From contig NHFP02000008.1 in NCBI GenBank assembly GCA_002172485.2, positions 28,226 through 72,118 of the forward strand: a DNA stretch of 43,893 nucleotides, in the 5' to 3' direction. How positions within the stretch are numbered: position 1 is the first letter of the stretch; the number at the start of each line of letters is the position of its first letter. The stretch comes from Crocinitomicaceae bacterium TMED114 (GTDB lineage Bacteria > Bacteroidota > Bacteroidia > Flavobacteriales_D > Sanyastnellaceae). Below the pieces are notes generated by a model. That model had not been told where the DNA came from. It did not search any database and worked only from the letters and a program-made list of their open reading frames with translations. The translations under genes were made by a program, and so were the position numbers. Positions 26,662 through 34,553 of this stretch are shown here, piece by piece.

Positions 26662-26975
26662 GGTCTGAGGGCAATTGCCCATCCAAAAGTAGCCGCTTTC
26701 TCCCACGATTTGCCACTGAGCCCCACAATCCGACACTTTGTGGAAAAAGTCTTCACATGGCACGTGGTGAAAAACGACTCATAAAATCTGTATCTACTTT
26801 GTAATGAATGGTTTGTGTTGGGGTTTTTGGGCCATTGAGGAAGGTGGGAGATTGTGGGGTGTTGATGGCCTTCAACAATTCTTCCGGGGGCGGTTGTCCA
26901 CAGATTCGACTTCATTGACCCCAACCGTGAACCCGGAGGCGGGGTGCCTTGTCCCTTTCTTTGTTCATCCCGCCC
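26662..26975. promoter_or_regulatory. Divergent intergenic region between mraZ and the hydrolase gene
   Basis: A 314-bp gap that must hold the dcw promoter (minus) and the hydrolase-engB promoter (plus). It contains the phased TGGNN boxes (own entry) and two DnaA-box-like 9-mers, TTGTCCACA at 26894-26902 (+) and TTTTCCACA at 26747-26739 (-), each one base off TTATCCACA. I could not find an exact TAnnTTTG element. A near match, TTTCTTTG at 26956-26963 (+), lies 12 nt before the hydrolase ATG. A 75-codon open frame (26804-27031) has no recognisable features and was not called. Confidence 0.6.
26681..26725 (-). promoter_or_regulatory. Phased TGGNN boxes, probable MraZ operator
   Basis: Reading the minus strand, 5-mers recur exactly every 10 bp: TGGGG (26725-26721), TGGCA (26715-26711), TGGGA (26705-26701), CGGCT (26695-26691) and TGGAT (26685-26681). 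Characterised MraZ operators are TGGGN repeats separated by 5 nt, upstream of mraZ itself. Spacing and position match, ending 19 nt before the mraZ ATG at 26661. The fourth box is poor. Confidence 0.8.
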
Positions 26976-27746
26976 ATGGAACAGGATCTCATTACCTCCG
27001 GCGATTTTCGCTATGTCCAAAGCACGGATGAGGGCACGCCCCTTGTGTTGCTTCACGGACTGTTCGGGGCGCTCAGCAACTTCGAGCACCTCTTTGACCA
27101 CTTCGCAGGGAAGATGCGCGTCATCATTCCGATGCTGCCGCTGTACGACTTGCCGTTGGCCACGACGAGTGCCAAGACCTTGGCCAAGCACGTCGAGAAG
27201 TTCATCGACCACCTCGGCCTCGAAAAGGTTCACCTGCTCGGCAACTCCCTCGGTGGCCATGTTGGGTTGATTTACACCAAGCGCAATCCGGACCTCGTGG
27301 CGTCGCTGACCTTGACGGCGAGCAGTGGTCTGTATGAGAATGCCTTCGGCAGCAGTTTCCCCCGCCGGGAAGACAAGGAGTTCATCCGCGCTAAAGTGGG
27401 CGAGACCTTTTACGACCCCGTGCACGCCACCCCGGATCTCGTGGACGAGTGCTTTGCCATCGTCAACGACCGCAATCGGGTGTTGCGCATCCTGGCCATC
27501 GCCAAAAGTGCCATCCGCCACAACATGGCCAAGGACTTGCCGGACATGCCTCAGCCAACCTGTCTCATCTGGGGGCGCAACGACACCATCACTCCGCCCG
27601 AGGTGGCCGACGAATTCCAGTCCCTCCTGCCCGACGCCGACCTCTACTGGATCGATCAGTGTGGCCATGCGCCCATGATGGAGCATCCGAAGCCGTTCAA
27701 CCGCATCCTGTCCGACTGGTATGAGCGCCGTGGAATACTCGGTTGA
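26976..27746 (+). CDS. Alpha/beta-fold hydrolase
   Basis: A 256-residue protein with a complete alpha/beta hydrolase layout: oxyanion HG at 27-28 in LLHGLFG, nucleophile elbow GNSLGG with Ser91, acid Asp203 in WGRNDTITP and His231 in QCGHAPMMEHP. No signal peptide, so it is cytosolic. The substrate is unknown. It resembles the hydrolases often found beside engB and mraZ in Bacteroidota. The ATG at 26976 is preferred over a TTG nine codons upstream. It overlaps engB by 26 nt, which suggests translational coupling. Confidence 0.92.
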   Translation: MEQDLITSGDFRYVQSTDEGTPLVLLHGLFGALSNFEHLFDHFAGKMRVIIPMLPLYDLPLATTSAKTLAKHVEKFIDHLGLEKVHLLGNSLGGHVGLIYTKRNPDLVASLTLTASSGLYENAFGSSFPRREDKEFIRAKVGETFYDPVHATPDLVDECFAIVNDRNRVLRILAIAKSAIRHNMAKDLPDMPQPTCLIWGRNDTITPPEVADEFQSLLPDADLYWIDQCGHAPMMEHPKPFNRILSDWYERRGILG

Positions 27747-28365
27747 CGATCCGCAGTTCGTCAAGTCCAGCGCCAAGCGTCAGGAATGCCCCAAGGCCGA
27801 CCGGCCGGAGTACGCCTTCATCGGACGGTCCAACGTGGGCAAGAGCTCGTTGATCAACATGCTCACCGGGCGCAAGGCCCTGGCCAAGACCAGCTCCACC
27901 CCAGGCAAGACGCAACTCCTCAACCATTTCTCCATGAGCACGGCCGGCCGCGAGTGGTACCTCGTCGACCTGCCGGGCATCGGCTACGCCAAGGTGTCCA
28001 AGAAGGACCGCCGGTCTTGGGAGCGGACGTCCAAGGAATACTTAACCAAGCGCGAGAACCTGATGTGCATCATGATGCTGATCGACTCGCGGCTTCCGCC
28101 GCAGAAGATTGACCTCGACTTCATGGTGTGGATGGCGGAGAACGGGTTGTCGTTTGCCATGATCTTCACCAAGTTGGACAAACTCACCATCGCGGAGCGG
28201 GAAGCTTTTCTACCCCGCTACACCGAGCGGATGTTGAAGCAGTGGGCGACCATGCCGCCTCATTTTGTCACGTCATCCGAAAAGGGAGACGGTCGTCAAG
28301 AGGTGCTGGGTTTCATCGCCCAGACCAATCCGATTTATCGGAAGCCGCCCGAGGAGGACGTGTGA
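27721..28365 (+). CDS. engB: Ribosome biogenesis GTPase EngB (YsxC/YihA)
   Basis: A 214-residue TRAFAC-class GTPase needed for large ribosomal subunit assembly. G1 is GRSNVGKS (35-42), the G2 region TPGKT (60-64), G3 DLPG (83-86) and G4 TKLD (150-153), with VTSSEKGDG as a G5-like segment near the C-terminus. Length is typical. Its TGA stop is immediately followed by the complement of the gldC stop (TGATCA at 28363-28368), so the two convergent genes abut with no space for a terminator. Confidence 0.96.
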   Translation: MSAVEYSVDDPQFVKSSAKRQECPKADRPEYAFIGRSNVGKSSLINMLTGRKALAKTSSTPGKTQLLNHFSMSTAGREWYLVDLPGIGYAKVSKKDRRSWERTSKEYLTKRENLMCIMMLIDSRLPPQKIDLDFMVWMAENGLSFAMIFTKLDKLTIAEREAFLPRYTERMLKQWATMPPHFVTSSEKGDGRQEVLGFIAQTNPIYRKPPEEDV

Positions 28366-28704
28366 TCAACCGGCGGTGGGCCCGACGCCGATGCGTTCGG
28401 CCAGCTCGGAGGTGAATCCGCGAATGGCCCCGGCCGCCCGCTCATCTTGCGTCGACCGTTCCAATGCGTCCGCCAGGGTCATCATGGACTGACAGACGAA
28501 CACCTTCATTTCTTCGACGGTCATGTCCTTGTCCCAGAGGTCGATGCTCAGGGCTTCCCTGCCATTCCAGACGCTGAGCGCGAAGGCCTTGGCCTCGGCA
28601 TTGGAGATGCCAGCATCGCTGGCCGACCACCGGATGGAGGTGGGGACCTTGTTGTCGTCGGTGGTGACGTCGAGCCGAATTTCAGAGGAGCGGGAATCGG
28701 ACAT
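28366..28704 (-). CDS. gldC: Gliding motility protein GldC
   Basis: A 112-residue cytosolic protein. The sequence MSDSRSSEIRLDVTTDDNKVP, the IRWSASDAG segment, and then ALSIDLWDKDMTVEEMK match the GldC family along its length. GldC was found with GldB as accessory to gliding in Flavobacterium johnsoniae. Its biochemical role is unknown. It starts 23 nt after gldB. The frame is open upstream into gldB sequence, but the Met at 28704 aligns with the family start. Confidence 0.92.
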   Translation of the reverse strand: MSDSRSSEIRLDVTTDDNKVPTSIRWSASDAGISNAEAKAFALSVWNGREALSIDLWDKDMTVEEMKVFVCQSMMTLADALERSTQDERAAGAIRGFTSELAERIGVGPTAG

Positions 28705-28727
28705 GGCCGCAAGTTCGCGCCCCGCGC

Positions 28728-29798
28728 TCAACTGCCGGGCCTGTAGGTCTGCAAAAACGGCAATACGTCTTTTTGCGCCATCAATTCCGGAAGGTCCAGG
28801 TCGGCCCGGCGGGCCATGTGGTCTTCGACCCAGCGCAGGCCCATGTACCACCCCAGTCGGTCCGGACTGTCCTGAGGTACTTCGCCCGCCTTGGTGAAGG
28901 GAGCATCGGCCACCCAGCGTTGGATGTCCATGCGACGGCGGGTGTAGAGGAATTCCTCCTGTCGCAATTCGGACCAGATCTGGCGTTCGTGGGATTCGGC
29001 CCATTCCCACTCGGCTTGGCTCCAGTCGAGCAAGTCCTGCGGGGCGACATCGGGCGCGAGGCACCGGGCGATGTACAGCACCTTGCCCCAATAGAGGAGT
29101 TCCTCCGAGAGGCGGCCATTTCGGTCGTAGTGGTCGTCTTGGAAGTGCACGAGCAACCAGCCGCGCAATGCATCGCCGATCAAGTGCTCCGGAACCATGC
29201 GCTCCTGCATGTACCGCGGATAAATGTGGGTGGGCAATCCCCGGACGGCAGGGTGATCCGCCCCGATGAAGAATTCGGTGCCGATCAAGAGCAGGTCATC
29301 CGAAGGATAGACGCTGAAATTGAAGCCGGTGTAGGCGAAGTCGAGGTCGGGGACCGGTGCATTGGGAAAGTGAACCCGCCAGCGACCGAAGGCCGCATTG
29401 AGGGAGGCCGTTGCGCGGTCCATGGTGCCGCTGCGAATCAAGCTGCTGTCGAGCCCGCCGAGGGCGACCCGGGTACCTTCAAACGCGGTGAAGGTGGACC
29501 ATGCGGAGTCGAGCGCAGCGCGGTCCCTTGCGGTCTTGGGCGGCCAAGGTCCGAGTTGGAGGATGTCTTGAAGCAAGGCGGTCCGAACGGCATCTTCTCG
29601 CGGAGGGGCTGGCAGGGGCGCTTGTTGGAGGATGTCGTCCACGGAGCGCGTCACCGACAGGGCCGGGCCGGTTGGGTTGACCGCAAACCGAGGGTAGTCC
29701 CCGCGATCGGGGCCGCACCCGAGAACGAGAAGACACATCCCAGCGGCCAAGGCGGCCGGCTGGAACCGGGAGGCGAATCGATTGGGAAATGGGGACAT
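28728..29798 (-). CDS. gldB: Gliding motility lipoprotein GldB
   Basis: A 356-residue lipoprotein. The signal peptide ends in the lipobox LVLGC, with Cys28 as the lipidated residue, so it sits in the inner or outer membrane facing the periplasm. The body contains LPTHIYPRYMQERMVPEHL and GKVLYIARCLAPD, recalling the Zn-peptidase-like fold of the GldB family. The partner gene gldC directly follows, the standard pair. In F. johnsoniae GldB is needed for gliding and is linked to T9SS function. The ATG at 29798 is chosen as the one giving a clean lipoprotein signal. The open frame upstream crosses the divergent gene. Confidence 0.9.
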   Translation of the reverse strand: MSPFPNRFASRFQPAALAAGMCLLVLGCGPDRGDYPRFAVNPTGPALSVTRSVDDILQQAPLPAPPREDAVRTALLQDILQLGPWPPKTARDRAALDSAWSTFTAFEGTRVALGGLDSSLIRSGTMDRATASLNAAFGRWRVHFPNAPVPDLDFAYTGFNFSVYPSDDLLLIGTEFFIGADHPAVRGLPTHIYPRYMQERMVPEHLIGDALRGWLLVHFQDDHYDRNGRLSEELLYWGKVLYIARCLAPDVAPQDLLDWSQAEWEWAESHERQIWSELRQEEFLYTRRRMDIQRWVADAPFTKAGEVPQDSPDRLGWYMGLRWVEDHMARRADLDLPELMAQKDVLPFLQTYRPGS

Positions 29799-29832
29799 CC
29801 TGCGTGCAAAAATGCGCGGCTCGGGTTGGGAT

Positions 29833-29869
29833 GGCTGACAATCGGCATGCAATTTGCCGACTGTAGGCC
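29833..29869. promoter_or_regulatory. Inverted repeat in the gldB / outer-membrane protein divergent promoter
   Basis: Ten-base arms, 29838-29847 (ACAATCGGCA) and 29855-29864 (TGCCGACTGT), pair with one mismatch around a 7-nt loop, with a further GGC/GCC match outside (29833-29835 with 29867-29869). It lies in the middle of the 89-bp gap between the two start codons. It could be an operator shared by both genes or a 5'-UTR hairpin. No clear TAnnTTTG was seen. Confidence 0.45.
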
Positions 29870-29887
29870 GTTCGTTTGCATACGCCC

Positions 29888-30766
29888 ATGATTCGTCTCC
29901 ATTCTCTTGCCCTTGTCGGGGCTGTTCTGATGTTGTCCTCGGACCTGCCCGCACAGGCCAACAACGCTTCTTCCACCTCCGGTCGTGCCCGATACGAGGA
30001 GCCCCGGTTCCGAATGGGGTTGTACTTTCTGCCCTCGGTGGGATGGCTGGACGTCCGGGATGCGCACACGGTCGCGGATGGGTCGGTGACCCGTTTCGGC
30101 TTCGGCTTCACGGCCGACATCATGTTTGCCGACAACTACGCCATCGGGACCGGCATCAATGTCTTCCGCAACGGAGGGCGGTTCACGCGGTTCGATCGGG
30201 TCACGGGTTCTCCTGCTGACCTGGGCAATGACAGCACCCAATTCCTCGTGCTGCGCGACCGGAAGCTGACCCAGCATTGGGTGGAGTTGCCGGTCACGTT
30301 CAAGTTTCGGACGCGGGAAATTGGCCACATCACCTACTGGGGACAATTCGGCCTCGGCCTCGGGCTGAACCTCCGGGCCACCGCAGATGACGTGGTGGAT
30401 TACCGGTACCGGAGTGACGACCTGAATGGGGAAGTGTGGACGGAAGAATCGGTGATCGGAACGGTGGAATTCAACGACGTTCCCGTGGAGGACGAAGTGG
30501 CCCTGATGCGGGCGGCGATGGTGATCGGTCTCGGCATCGAGTACAACCTCAGCGGCAAGACGGCCTTGTTGGTGGGAGCCACGTTCAACAATGGCCTTTT
30601 CAACGTCGCCAACAACCGGAACTTTGGGGCCAATCGGGATGAGGAACACATTCGGCCGGGCCACGATGGGTCGTTGGATCCTGCTGTGCTCGCCAGTGAT
30701 GATGCGGGGTATGACGTGAAGATGATCGACAATGCGATCCTTCTGAGCCTTGGTTTGTTGTTCTGA
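29888..30766 (+). CDS. Outer-membrane beta-barrel protein, PorT-like family
   Basis: A 292-residue protein with a signal peptide (MIRLHSLALVGAVLMLSSDLPAQA). The mature part begins YEEPRFRMGLYFLPSVGWLDV and has repeated amphipathic strands, HWVELPVTFKFRTREIG, then GLGIEYNLSGKTALLVGATFNNG, ending LLSLGLLF with terminal Phe, as in the small outer-membrane barrels (OMP_b-brl/PorT type) of Bacteroidota. It sits between gldB and nadE, but I see nothing that proves it is the T9SS component PorT itself. An ATG at 29888 gives the signal peptide start. It is 1 nt from nadE, so the two form an operon. Confidence 0.85.
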   Translation: MIRLHSLALVGAVLMLSSDLPAQANNASSTSGRARYEEPRFRMGLYFLPSVGWLDVRDAHTVADGSVTRFGFGFTADIMFADNYAIGTGINVFRNGGRFTRFDRVTGSPADLGNDSTQFLVLRDRKLTQHWVELPVTFKFRTREIGHITYWGQFGLGLGLNLRATADDVVDYRYRSDDLNGEVWTEESVIGTVEFNDVPVEDEVALMRAAMVIGLGIEYNLSGKTALLVGATFNNGLFNVANNRNFGANRDEEHIRPGHDGSLDPAVLASDDAGYDVKMIDNAILLSLGLLF

Positions 30767-30767
30767 T

Positions 30768-31589
30768 ATGGCCCTTCGATCCTCCCGCACCATCAACGCC
30801 CCAGCCGCTGCTGACCACATCGGCCGCTGGATGACCGACTACATCGACCGATCTGGCCTCGACGGTTGGGTCGTGGGCGTGAGCGGTGGCATTGATTCGG
30901 CTGTGTCGTCGACTTTGGCTGCCCGAACCGGCCGGCCGACGACCTTGCTCCAAATGCCCATCCATCAGGCGGTGGACCAAGACCGTCGTGGGGCGGATCA
31001 CATGGCGTGGCTGGCGGCGCAGAACGACAATGTGTCGACCCTTGTGGTGGACTTGACATCGTCGTTTGATGGCTTTGCTGATGCATTGCACGCCGCTTCT
31101 GGTGCGCCGTTCGGTGGGCTGTCGCTCGCCAATGCCCGCGCCCGGTTGCGGATGACCACGCTCTATGCTGTGGCGGCCGAGCGCCGCGCTCTGGTGGCGG
31201 GCACTGGCAACAAGGTCGAGGACTTCGGGGTGGGCTTCTACACCAAGTACGGAGACGGTGGGGTCGACCTCAGTCCCATCGCCGACTTGCTCAAAAACGA
31301 GGTGTACGCCGTGGGGCGGGCCCTCGGTGTAGGGGACGCCATTTTGAACGCCGCACCCACCGATGGGCTGTGGGGCGACGACCGAACGGACGAGGACCAA
31401 TTGGGGGCCACCTACGATGAGCTCGAGTGGGCCATGGAACAGGTGGCTGCTGGACGGACCGCCGAAGCGTTTGACGCTGGCTCCCGCGAGGCGGCGGTCC
31501 TGGAGATTTACCTCCGACACCACCGAGCCAACCGGCACAAGATGGACCCCATCCCGGTCTGCGAGATTCCGGCTTCGCTGTTCAGCTGA
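30768..31589 (+). CDS. nadE: NAD(+) synthase, ammonia-dependent NadE
   Basis: A 273-residue enzyme that amidates nicotinic acid adenine dinucleotide to NAD+. The PP-loop SGGIDS (39-44) binds ATP. ARLRMTTLYAVA, AGTGNKVEDFGVGFYTKYGDGG and DLSPIADLLKNEVYA are the typical NadE core segments. There is no N-terminal glutaminase (nitrilase) domain, so it should use free ammonia. The next gene on the opposite strand ends 3 nt away, with no terminator in the gap. nadE next to gldB is common in Bacteroidota. Confidence 0.97.
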   Translation: MALRSSRTINAPAAADHIGRWMTDYIDRSGLDGWVVGVSGGIDSAVSSTLAARTGRPTTLLQMPIHQAVDQDRRGADHMAWLAAQNDNVSTLVVDLTSSFDGFADALHAASGAPFGGLSLANARARLRMTTLYAVAAERRALVAGTGNKVEDFGVGFYTKYGDGGVDLSPIADLLKNEVYAVGRALGVGDAILNAAPTDGLWGDDRTDEDQLGATYDELEWAMEQVAAGRTAEAFDAGSREAAVLEIYLRHHRANRHKMDPIPVCEIPASLFS

Positions 31590-31592
31590 CGC

Positions 31593-34553
31593 TTACTCCT
31601 CCTCGAGGATGGCCCAGTCCTGTTGGGCGGTCGTGCCGTCGGCAAGCTTGAGGGTGACGGTGTAGGCGCCGGGGTCGAGAAACCCGTCTTCATCGATCTT
31701 TTCGGGCACAAATTCGAGGGTCTGCCAACCGCGGCGGGTCGATTCGAATTCGGCTTGCATGACGATGGTGCCTGTGCTGTCCTCGGCTTGGAGATAGCAC
31801 GTACCACCCTCCGGAAGGAAGGCGGCTATGCTGACTTCTGGCTCCCAAGCGTCGCCCCAGCCGTAGCCGCGTTCGCCCCAGCCTTCTCGCCATTCCAGTT
31901 CCTCAGGCGCGGCGAAACGAAGGGCGGTCATGTCCGTGGATTCGTCGTTCAGACCGTCTACCAGCGGGGCGATGTCCAGCACCCAAATGCTGCGGCCGTG
32001 GGTGCCGATGACAAGGTCGTTTTCCCGTTCCTGAATCACGAGGTCGTGCACCGGAACGCGCGGCAGGTCGGGGTGGGCCAGCGACCAGCTCAGGCCGCCG
32101 TCCATGCTCGCGTACAGGCCGCCGTCGGTGCCGCAGAAGAGCAGGCCGTCGACATCGGCGGACTCCACGAGTGCGTTGATGGGCTCCATGGGGAGGCCGC
32201 CGCGGACGGAGCCGTCGTCGCCCCGTCGTGCCCACGTCGTGCCCGCGTCTTCAGAGACGTACAGGTAGGGCGAGAAGTGGTCGTGCCGATAGCCATTGAA
32301 GGCGGCGTAGAGCCGGTCCGCATCGTGGTGGGACCAGAGCACTTCGGAGATCCACAGGGAGCGGTCCGGTGAGGCGTTGGGGGCGGGTGGCGTCCGGTCT
32401 TCCCAGGTGTACCCGCCGTCCATGCTCGTGTGGAGCAGGCCATCGTCGGAGCCGACGGCGAGGCGGCCGAAACGCAGGGGACTTTCGTTGAGCGACGTGA
32501 GCGAACCGAACGGCACGTTGCCCTGACGGGATCCACGGGTCAGGTCGCTCGACATGGCTTCGAAGTCGTCGCCTTGGGCGAGCGAACGGTGGACGCGGTT
32601 GGACGCCATGTACAGCACGTCCTGGTGGTGGCGGCTCAGGTAGATGGGGCTTTGCCAATTCCAACGGAGCGGCGTTTCGCCGAGGGTGTGCTTGGGGTGC
32701 AGGTAGGCGCGGTCCCCAGTTTGTTTGTTGGAGCGGGCATACCAGCCGAATTGGGAGCCGGTGTAGACCGTCTCGTTGTCGCGGGTGTCGACTTGGATTT
32801 GCATGCCATCTCCACCGTTGAGCCGGTCGTAGGGGTAATCGCCGGTCTGGTGCCAACGCGGGCTGGCCTCGTAGCCGCTCGGACCGCGCCAAGTGCCGTT
32901 GTCCTGCAGTCCGCCATAGATGCGGTAGGGGTCGGCATTGTCCACGGCCACGGCGTAGAACTGCCCGACGGCTGGGGAGTTGCAGCTGGTCCAGTGCTCG
33001 CCGCCGTCGAATGTCACGTTGATGCCGCCATCATTGCCGTTGATGAGGTGCAATGGGTCGGCCGGGTCGAACCAGATGTGGTGGTGGTCGACGTGGACGT
33101 TGCCCTGGGCAATGGACGACCACGTGGTGCCGCCGTCGGTGCTTTCCAGCAGCGGCACGCCCCCGATGACCACGTGGGTTTCGTCGGTGGGGTCGACCTC
33201 GATCAGGCCGAAATAGTAACAGTAGCTGTAGCAGACCTCGTCGAGGCCTTCCTCGTGGGTGCGGACCCAGGCAGCGTCCGCGGTGTCGATGCCGCGCGGG
33301 GCGGCTTCCCCGGCGCGCAGAGGTTGGGCGGCCCAGCGGTAGACCTCGGCCCCGATGACGGGCGGGTTGAACATCTCGGCGTTGGCGTCACCGAGGTAAT
33401 CGGCCAGGGCCTCCGGGTCGAGGTCGCCGTTGGCCACCCGAGCGAAGAGGGAAGCGGCGTCGGCATCCTTCGGAAAACCGTTGTCTTCGAGGAAGGTGGT
33501 CAACGCAGTGGTGTCGAGGGCGGCAAACGACTTGGCGCTCATGCCCCGGAAGTCCTTGGTCTCCAGTTCGTCCTCGCCCTCTTCTTCGTCCTCGTCGTCG
33601 GGCTTGGCGTTCTGGTTGTCGACCATCACGTAGAGTCGCGCCGCGCCCGGGTGGTAGGCGAGTCCGATGCGGCCGATGCCGTCCTCAGCGGGAAAGCCGT
33701 TGGCCTCGGAAGTCAACCGAACCCAGGTGGCGCCGCCGTCGATGGATTCGAAGACGCCGCTTCCGGGTCCGCCTTCGGTGAAGTCCCACGCCCGGCGGGT
33801 ACGGTCCCACAAGGCGACGTAGAGGTGGTCCTCATTGGCGGCATCGACAACGAAGTCGACCGCGCCTGCAGCGGGACGTCCGGCCTGCGTGCCGTCGAGC
33901 AGCAGGGTCCATTGGCCCTCGCTGGATTGCCGCTGGTCGTGGCCCGTGGCGGGCGTCCAACGGTAGAGACCACGCTCGCCCGGCGCGTCATTTTGGTAGA
34001 GGGCGCCGAGGGCAGCCACGTAGACGTCGCCGTCGGCGGTGAGGGCCATGCGCCCGATGTGGTGGCTGTCGGCCAGGCCCATGTGCTCCCAGCTGGCCCC
34101 CCAATCGGTGGAGCGGTAGACGCCGAGGCCGGCGTAGCTGGAGCGGGAGGAATTGACCTCCCCGGTGCCAGCCCAGAGGGTGCGGGTGTCCCAGTCCACT
34201 GCGATGGCACCGAGAAAGATGACGGTCTCGTGGTCAAACAGCGGCGTGAACGAGGTGCCGTGGTCGGTGGTGTGCCACAAACCGCCGGTCGCGTAGGCGA
34301 CGACGAATTCTGATGGATCTGATGGATTGACGGACAGGTCCACGACGCGGCCGCTCATGACGGTCGGGCCGACGCAGCGCAGGTCCAGTCCTGCGGTCCA
34401 CGAGGCGGCGTCCAACGCGGCATGGGCGTCGGCCACGGCGAGGCGGTCGGCGGCAGGGGTCGGGGCGATCACGTCGGCTTTGCGTCCGCGCTGGGCATCG
34501 GCGCCGGCCACCCACATGAGGGCGACGAGCAGGAGGGTCTGGCGATGGGTCAT
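31593..34553 (-). CDS. Large secreted BNR/sortilin-type beta-propeller protein
   Basis: A 986-residue protein with a signal peptide (cleavage near GADAQ). The body is made of many BNR (Asp-box) repeats, such as STDWGASWEHMG, SIDGGATWVRL, STDGGTTWSSI and SMDGGYTWEDR, together forming one or two large propellers like those of Vps10/sortilin proteins. Annotation pipelines often call these glycosyl hydrolases, but I see no catalytic residues to support that. Between propeller blades, about residues 313-400 form an insertion, with an acidic tract (DDEDEEEGEDEL, 319-330). The C-terminus ends in a beta-sandwich-like segment (DPGAYTVTLKLADGTTAQQDW), not a recognisable T9SS tag. The start overlaps the upstream gene by 4 nt. 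Role unknown, probably periplasmic or surface binding. Confidence 0.9.
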   Translation of the reverse strand: MTHRQTLLLVALMWVAGADAQRGRKADVIAPTPAADRLAVADAHAALDAASWTAGLDLRCVGPTVMSGRVVDLSVNPSDPSEFVVAYATGGLWHTTDHGTSFTPLFDHETVIFLGAIAVDWDTRTLWAGTGEVNSSRSSYAGLGVYRSTDWGASWEHMGLADSHHIGRMALTADGDVYVAALGALYQNDAPGERGLYRWTPATGHDQRQSSEGQWTLLLDGTQAGRPAAGAVDFVVDAANEDHLYVALWDRTRRAWDFTEGGPGSGVFESIDGGATWVRLTSEANGFPAEDGIGRIGLAYHPGAARLYVMVDNQNAKPDDEDEEEGEDELETKDFRGMSAKSFAALDTTALTTFLEDNGFPKDADAASLFARVANGDLDPEALADYLGDANAEMFNPPVIGAEVYRWAAQPLRAGEAAPRGIDTADAAWVRTHEEGLDEVCYSYCYYFGLIEVDPTDETHVVIGGVPLLESTDGGTTWSSIAQGNVHVDHHHIWFDPADPLHLINGNDGGINVTFDGGEHWTSCNSPAVGQFYAVAVDNADPYRIYGGLQDNGTWRGPSGYEASPRWHQTGDYPYDRLNGGDGMQIQVDTRDNETVYTGSQFGWYARSNKQTGDRAYLHPKHTLGETPLRWNWQSPIYLSRHHQDVLYMASNRVHRSLAQGDDFEAMSSDLTRGSRQGNVPFGSLTSLNESPLRFGRLAVGSDDGLLHTSMDGGYTWEDRTPPAPNASPDRSLWISEVLWSHHDADRLYAAFNGYRHDHFSPYLYVSEDAGTTWARRGDDGSVRGGLPMEPINALVESADVDGLLFCGTDGGLYASMDGGLSWSLAHPDLPRVPVHDLVIQERENDLVIGTHGRSIWVLDIAPLVDGLNDESTDMTALRFAAPEELEWREGWGERGYGWGDAWEPEVSIAAFLPEGGTCYLQAEDSTGTIVMQAEFESTRRGWQTLEFVPEKIDEDGFLDPGAYTVTLKLADGTTAQQDWAILEEE

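Noticed and set aside
26662-26763. Longer MraZ N-terminus starting at 26763
   Set aside because: The 34 extra residues are unlike MraZ starts, and the segment contains the phased operator boxes.
26804-27031. 75-codon ORF in the mraZ-hydrolase gap
   Set aside because: Runs over the real hydrolase start in another frame, with no motif or coupling.
29888-30766. Naming the barrel protein as T9SS PorT
   Set aside because: Family resemblance to small PorT-type barrels is visible, but nothing distinguishes it from many paralogous barrels, so no symbol was given.
32430-34313. 627-codon open frame antisense to the propeller protein
   Set aside because: Val/Gly/Ala-rich shadow of BNR repeats; the sense frame has clear Asp-box motifs.
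31593-34553. Glycosyl hydrolase function for the BNR protein
   Set aside because: BNR repeats alone do not give catalysis, and no active-site pattern was found.
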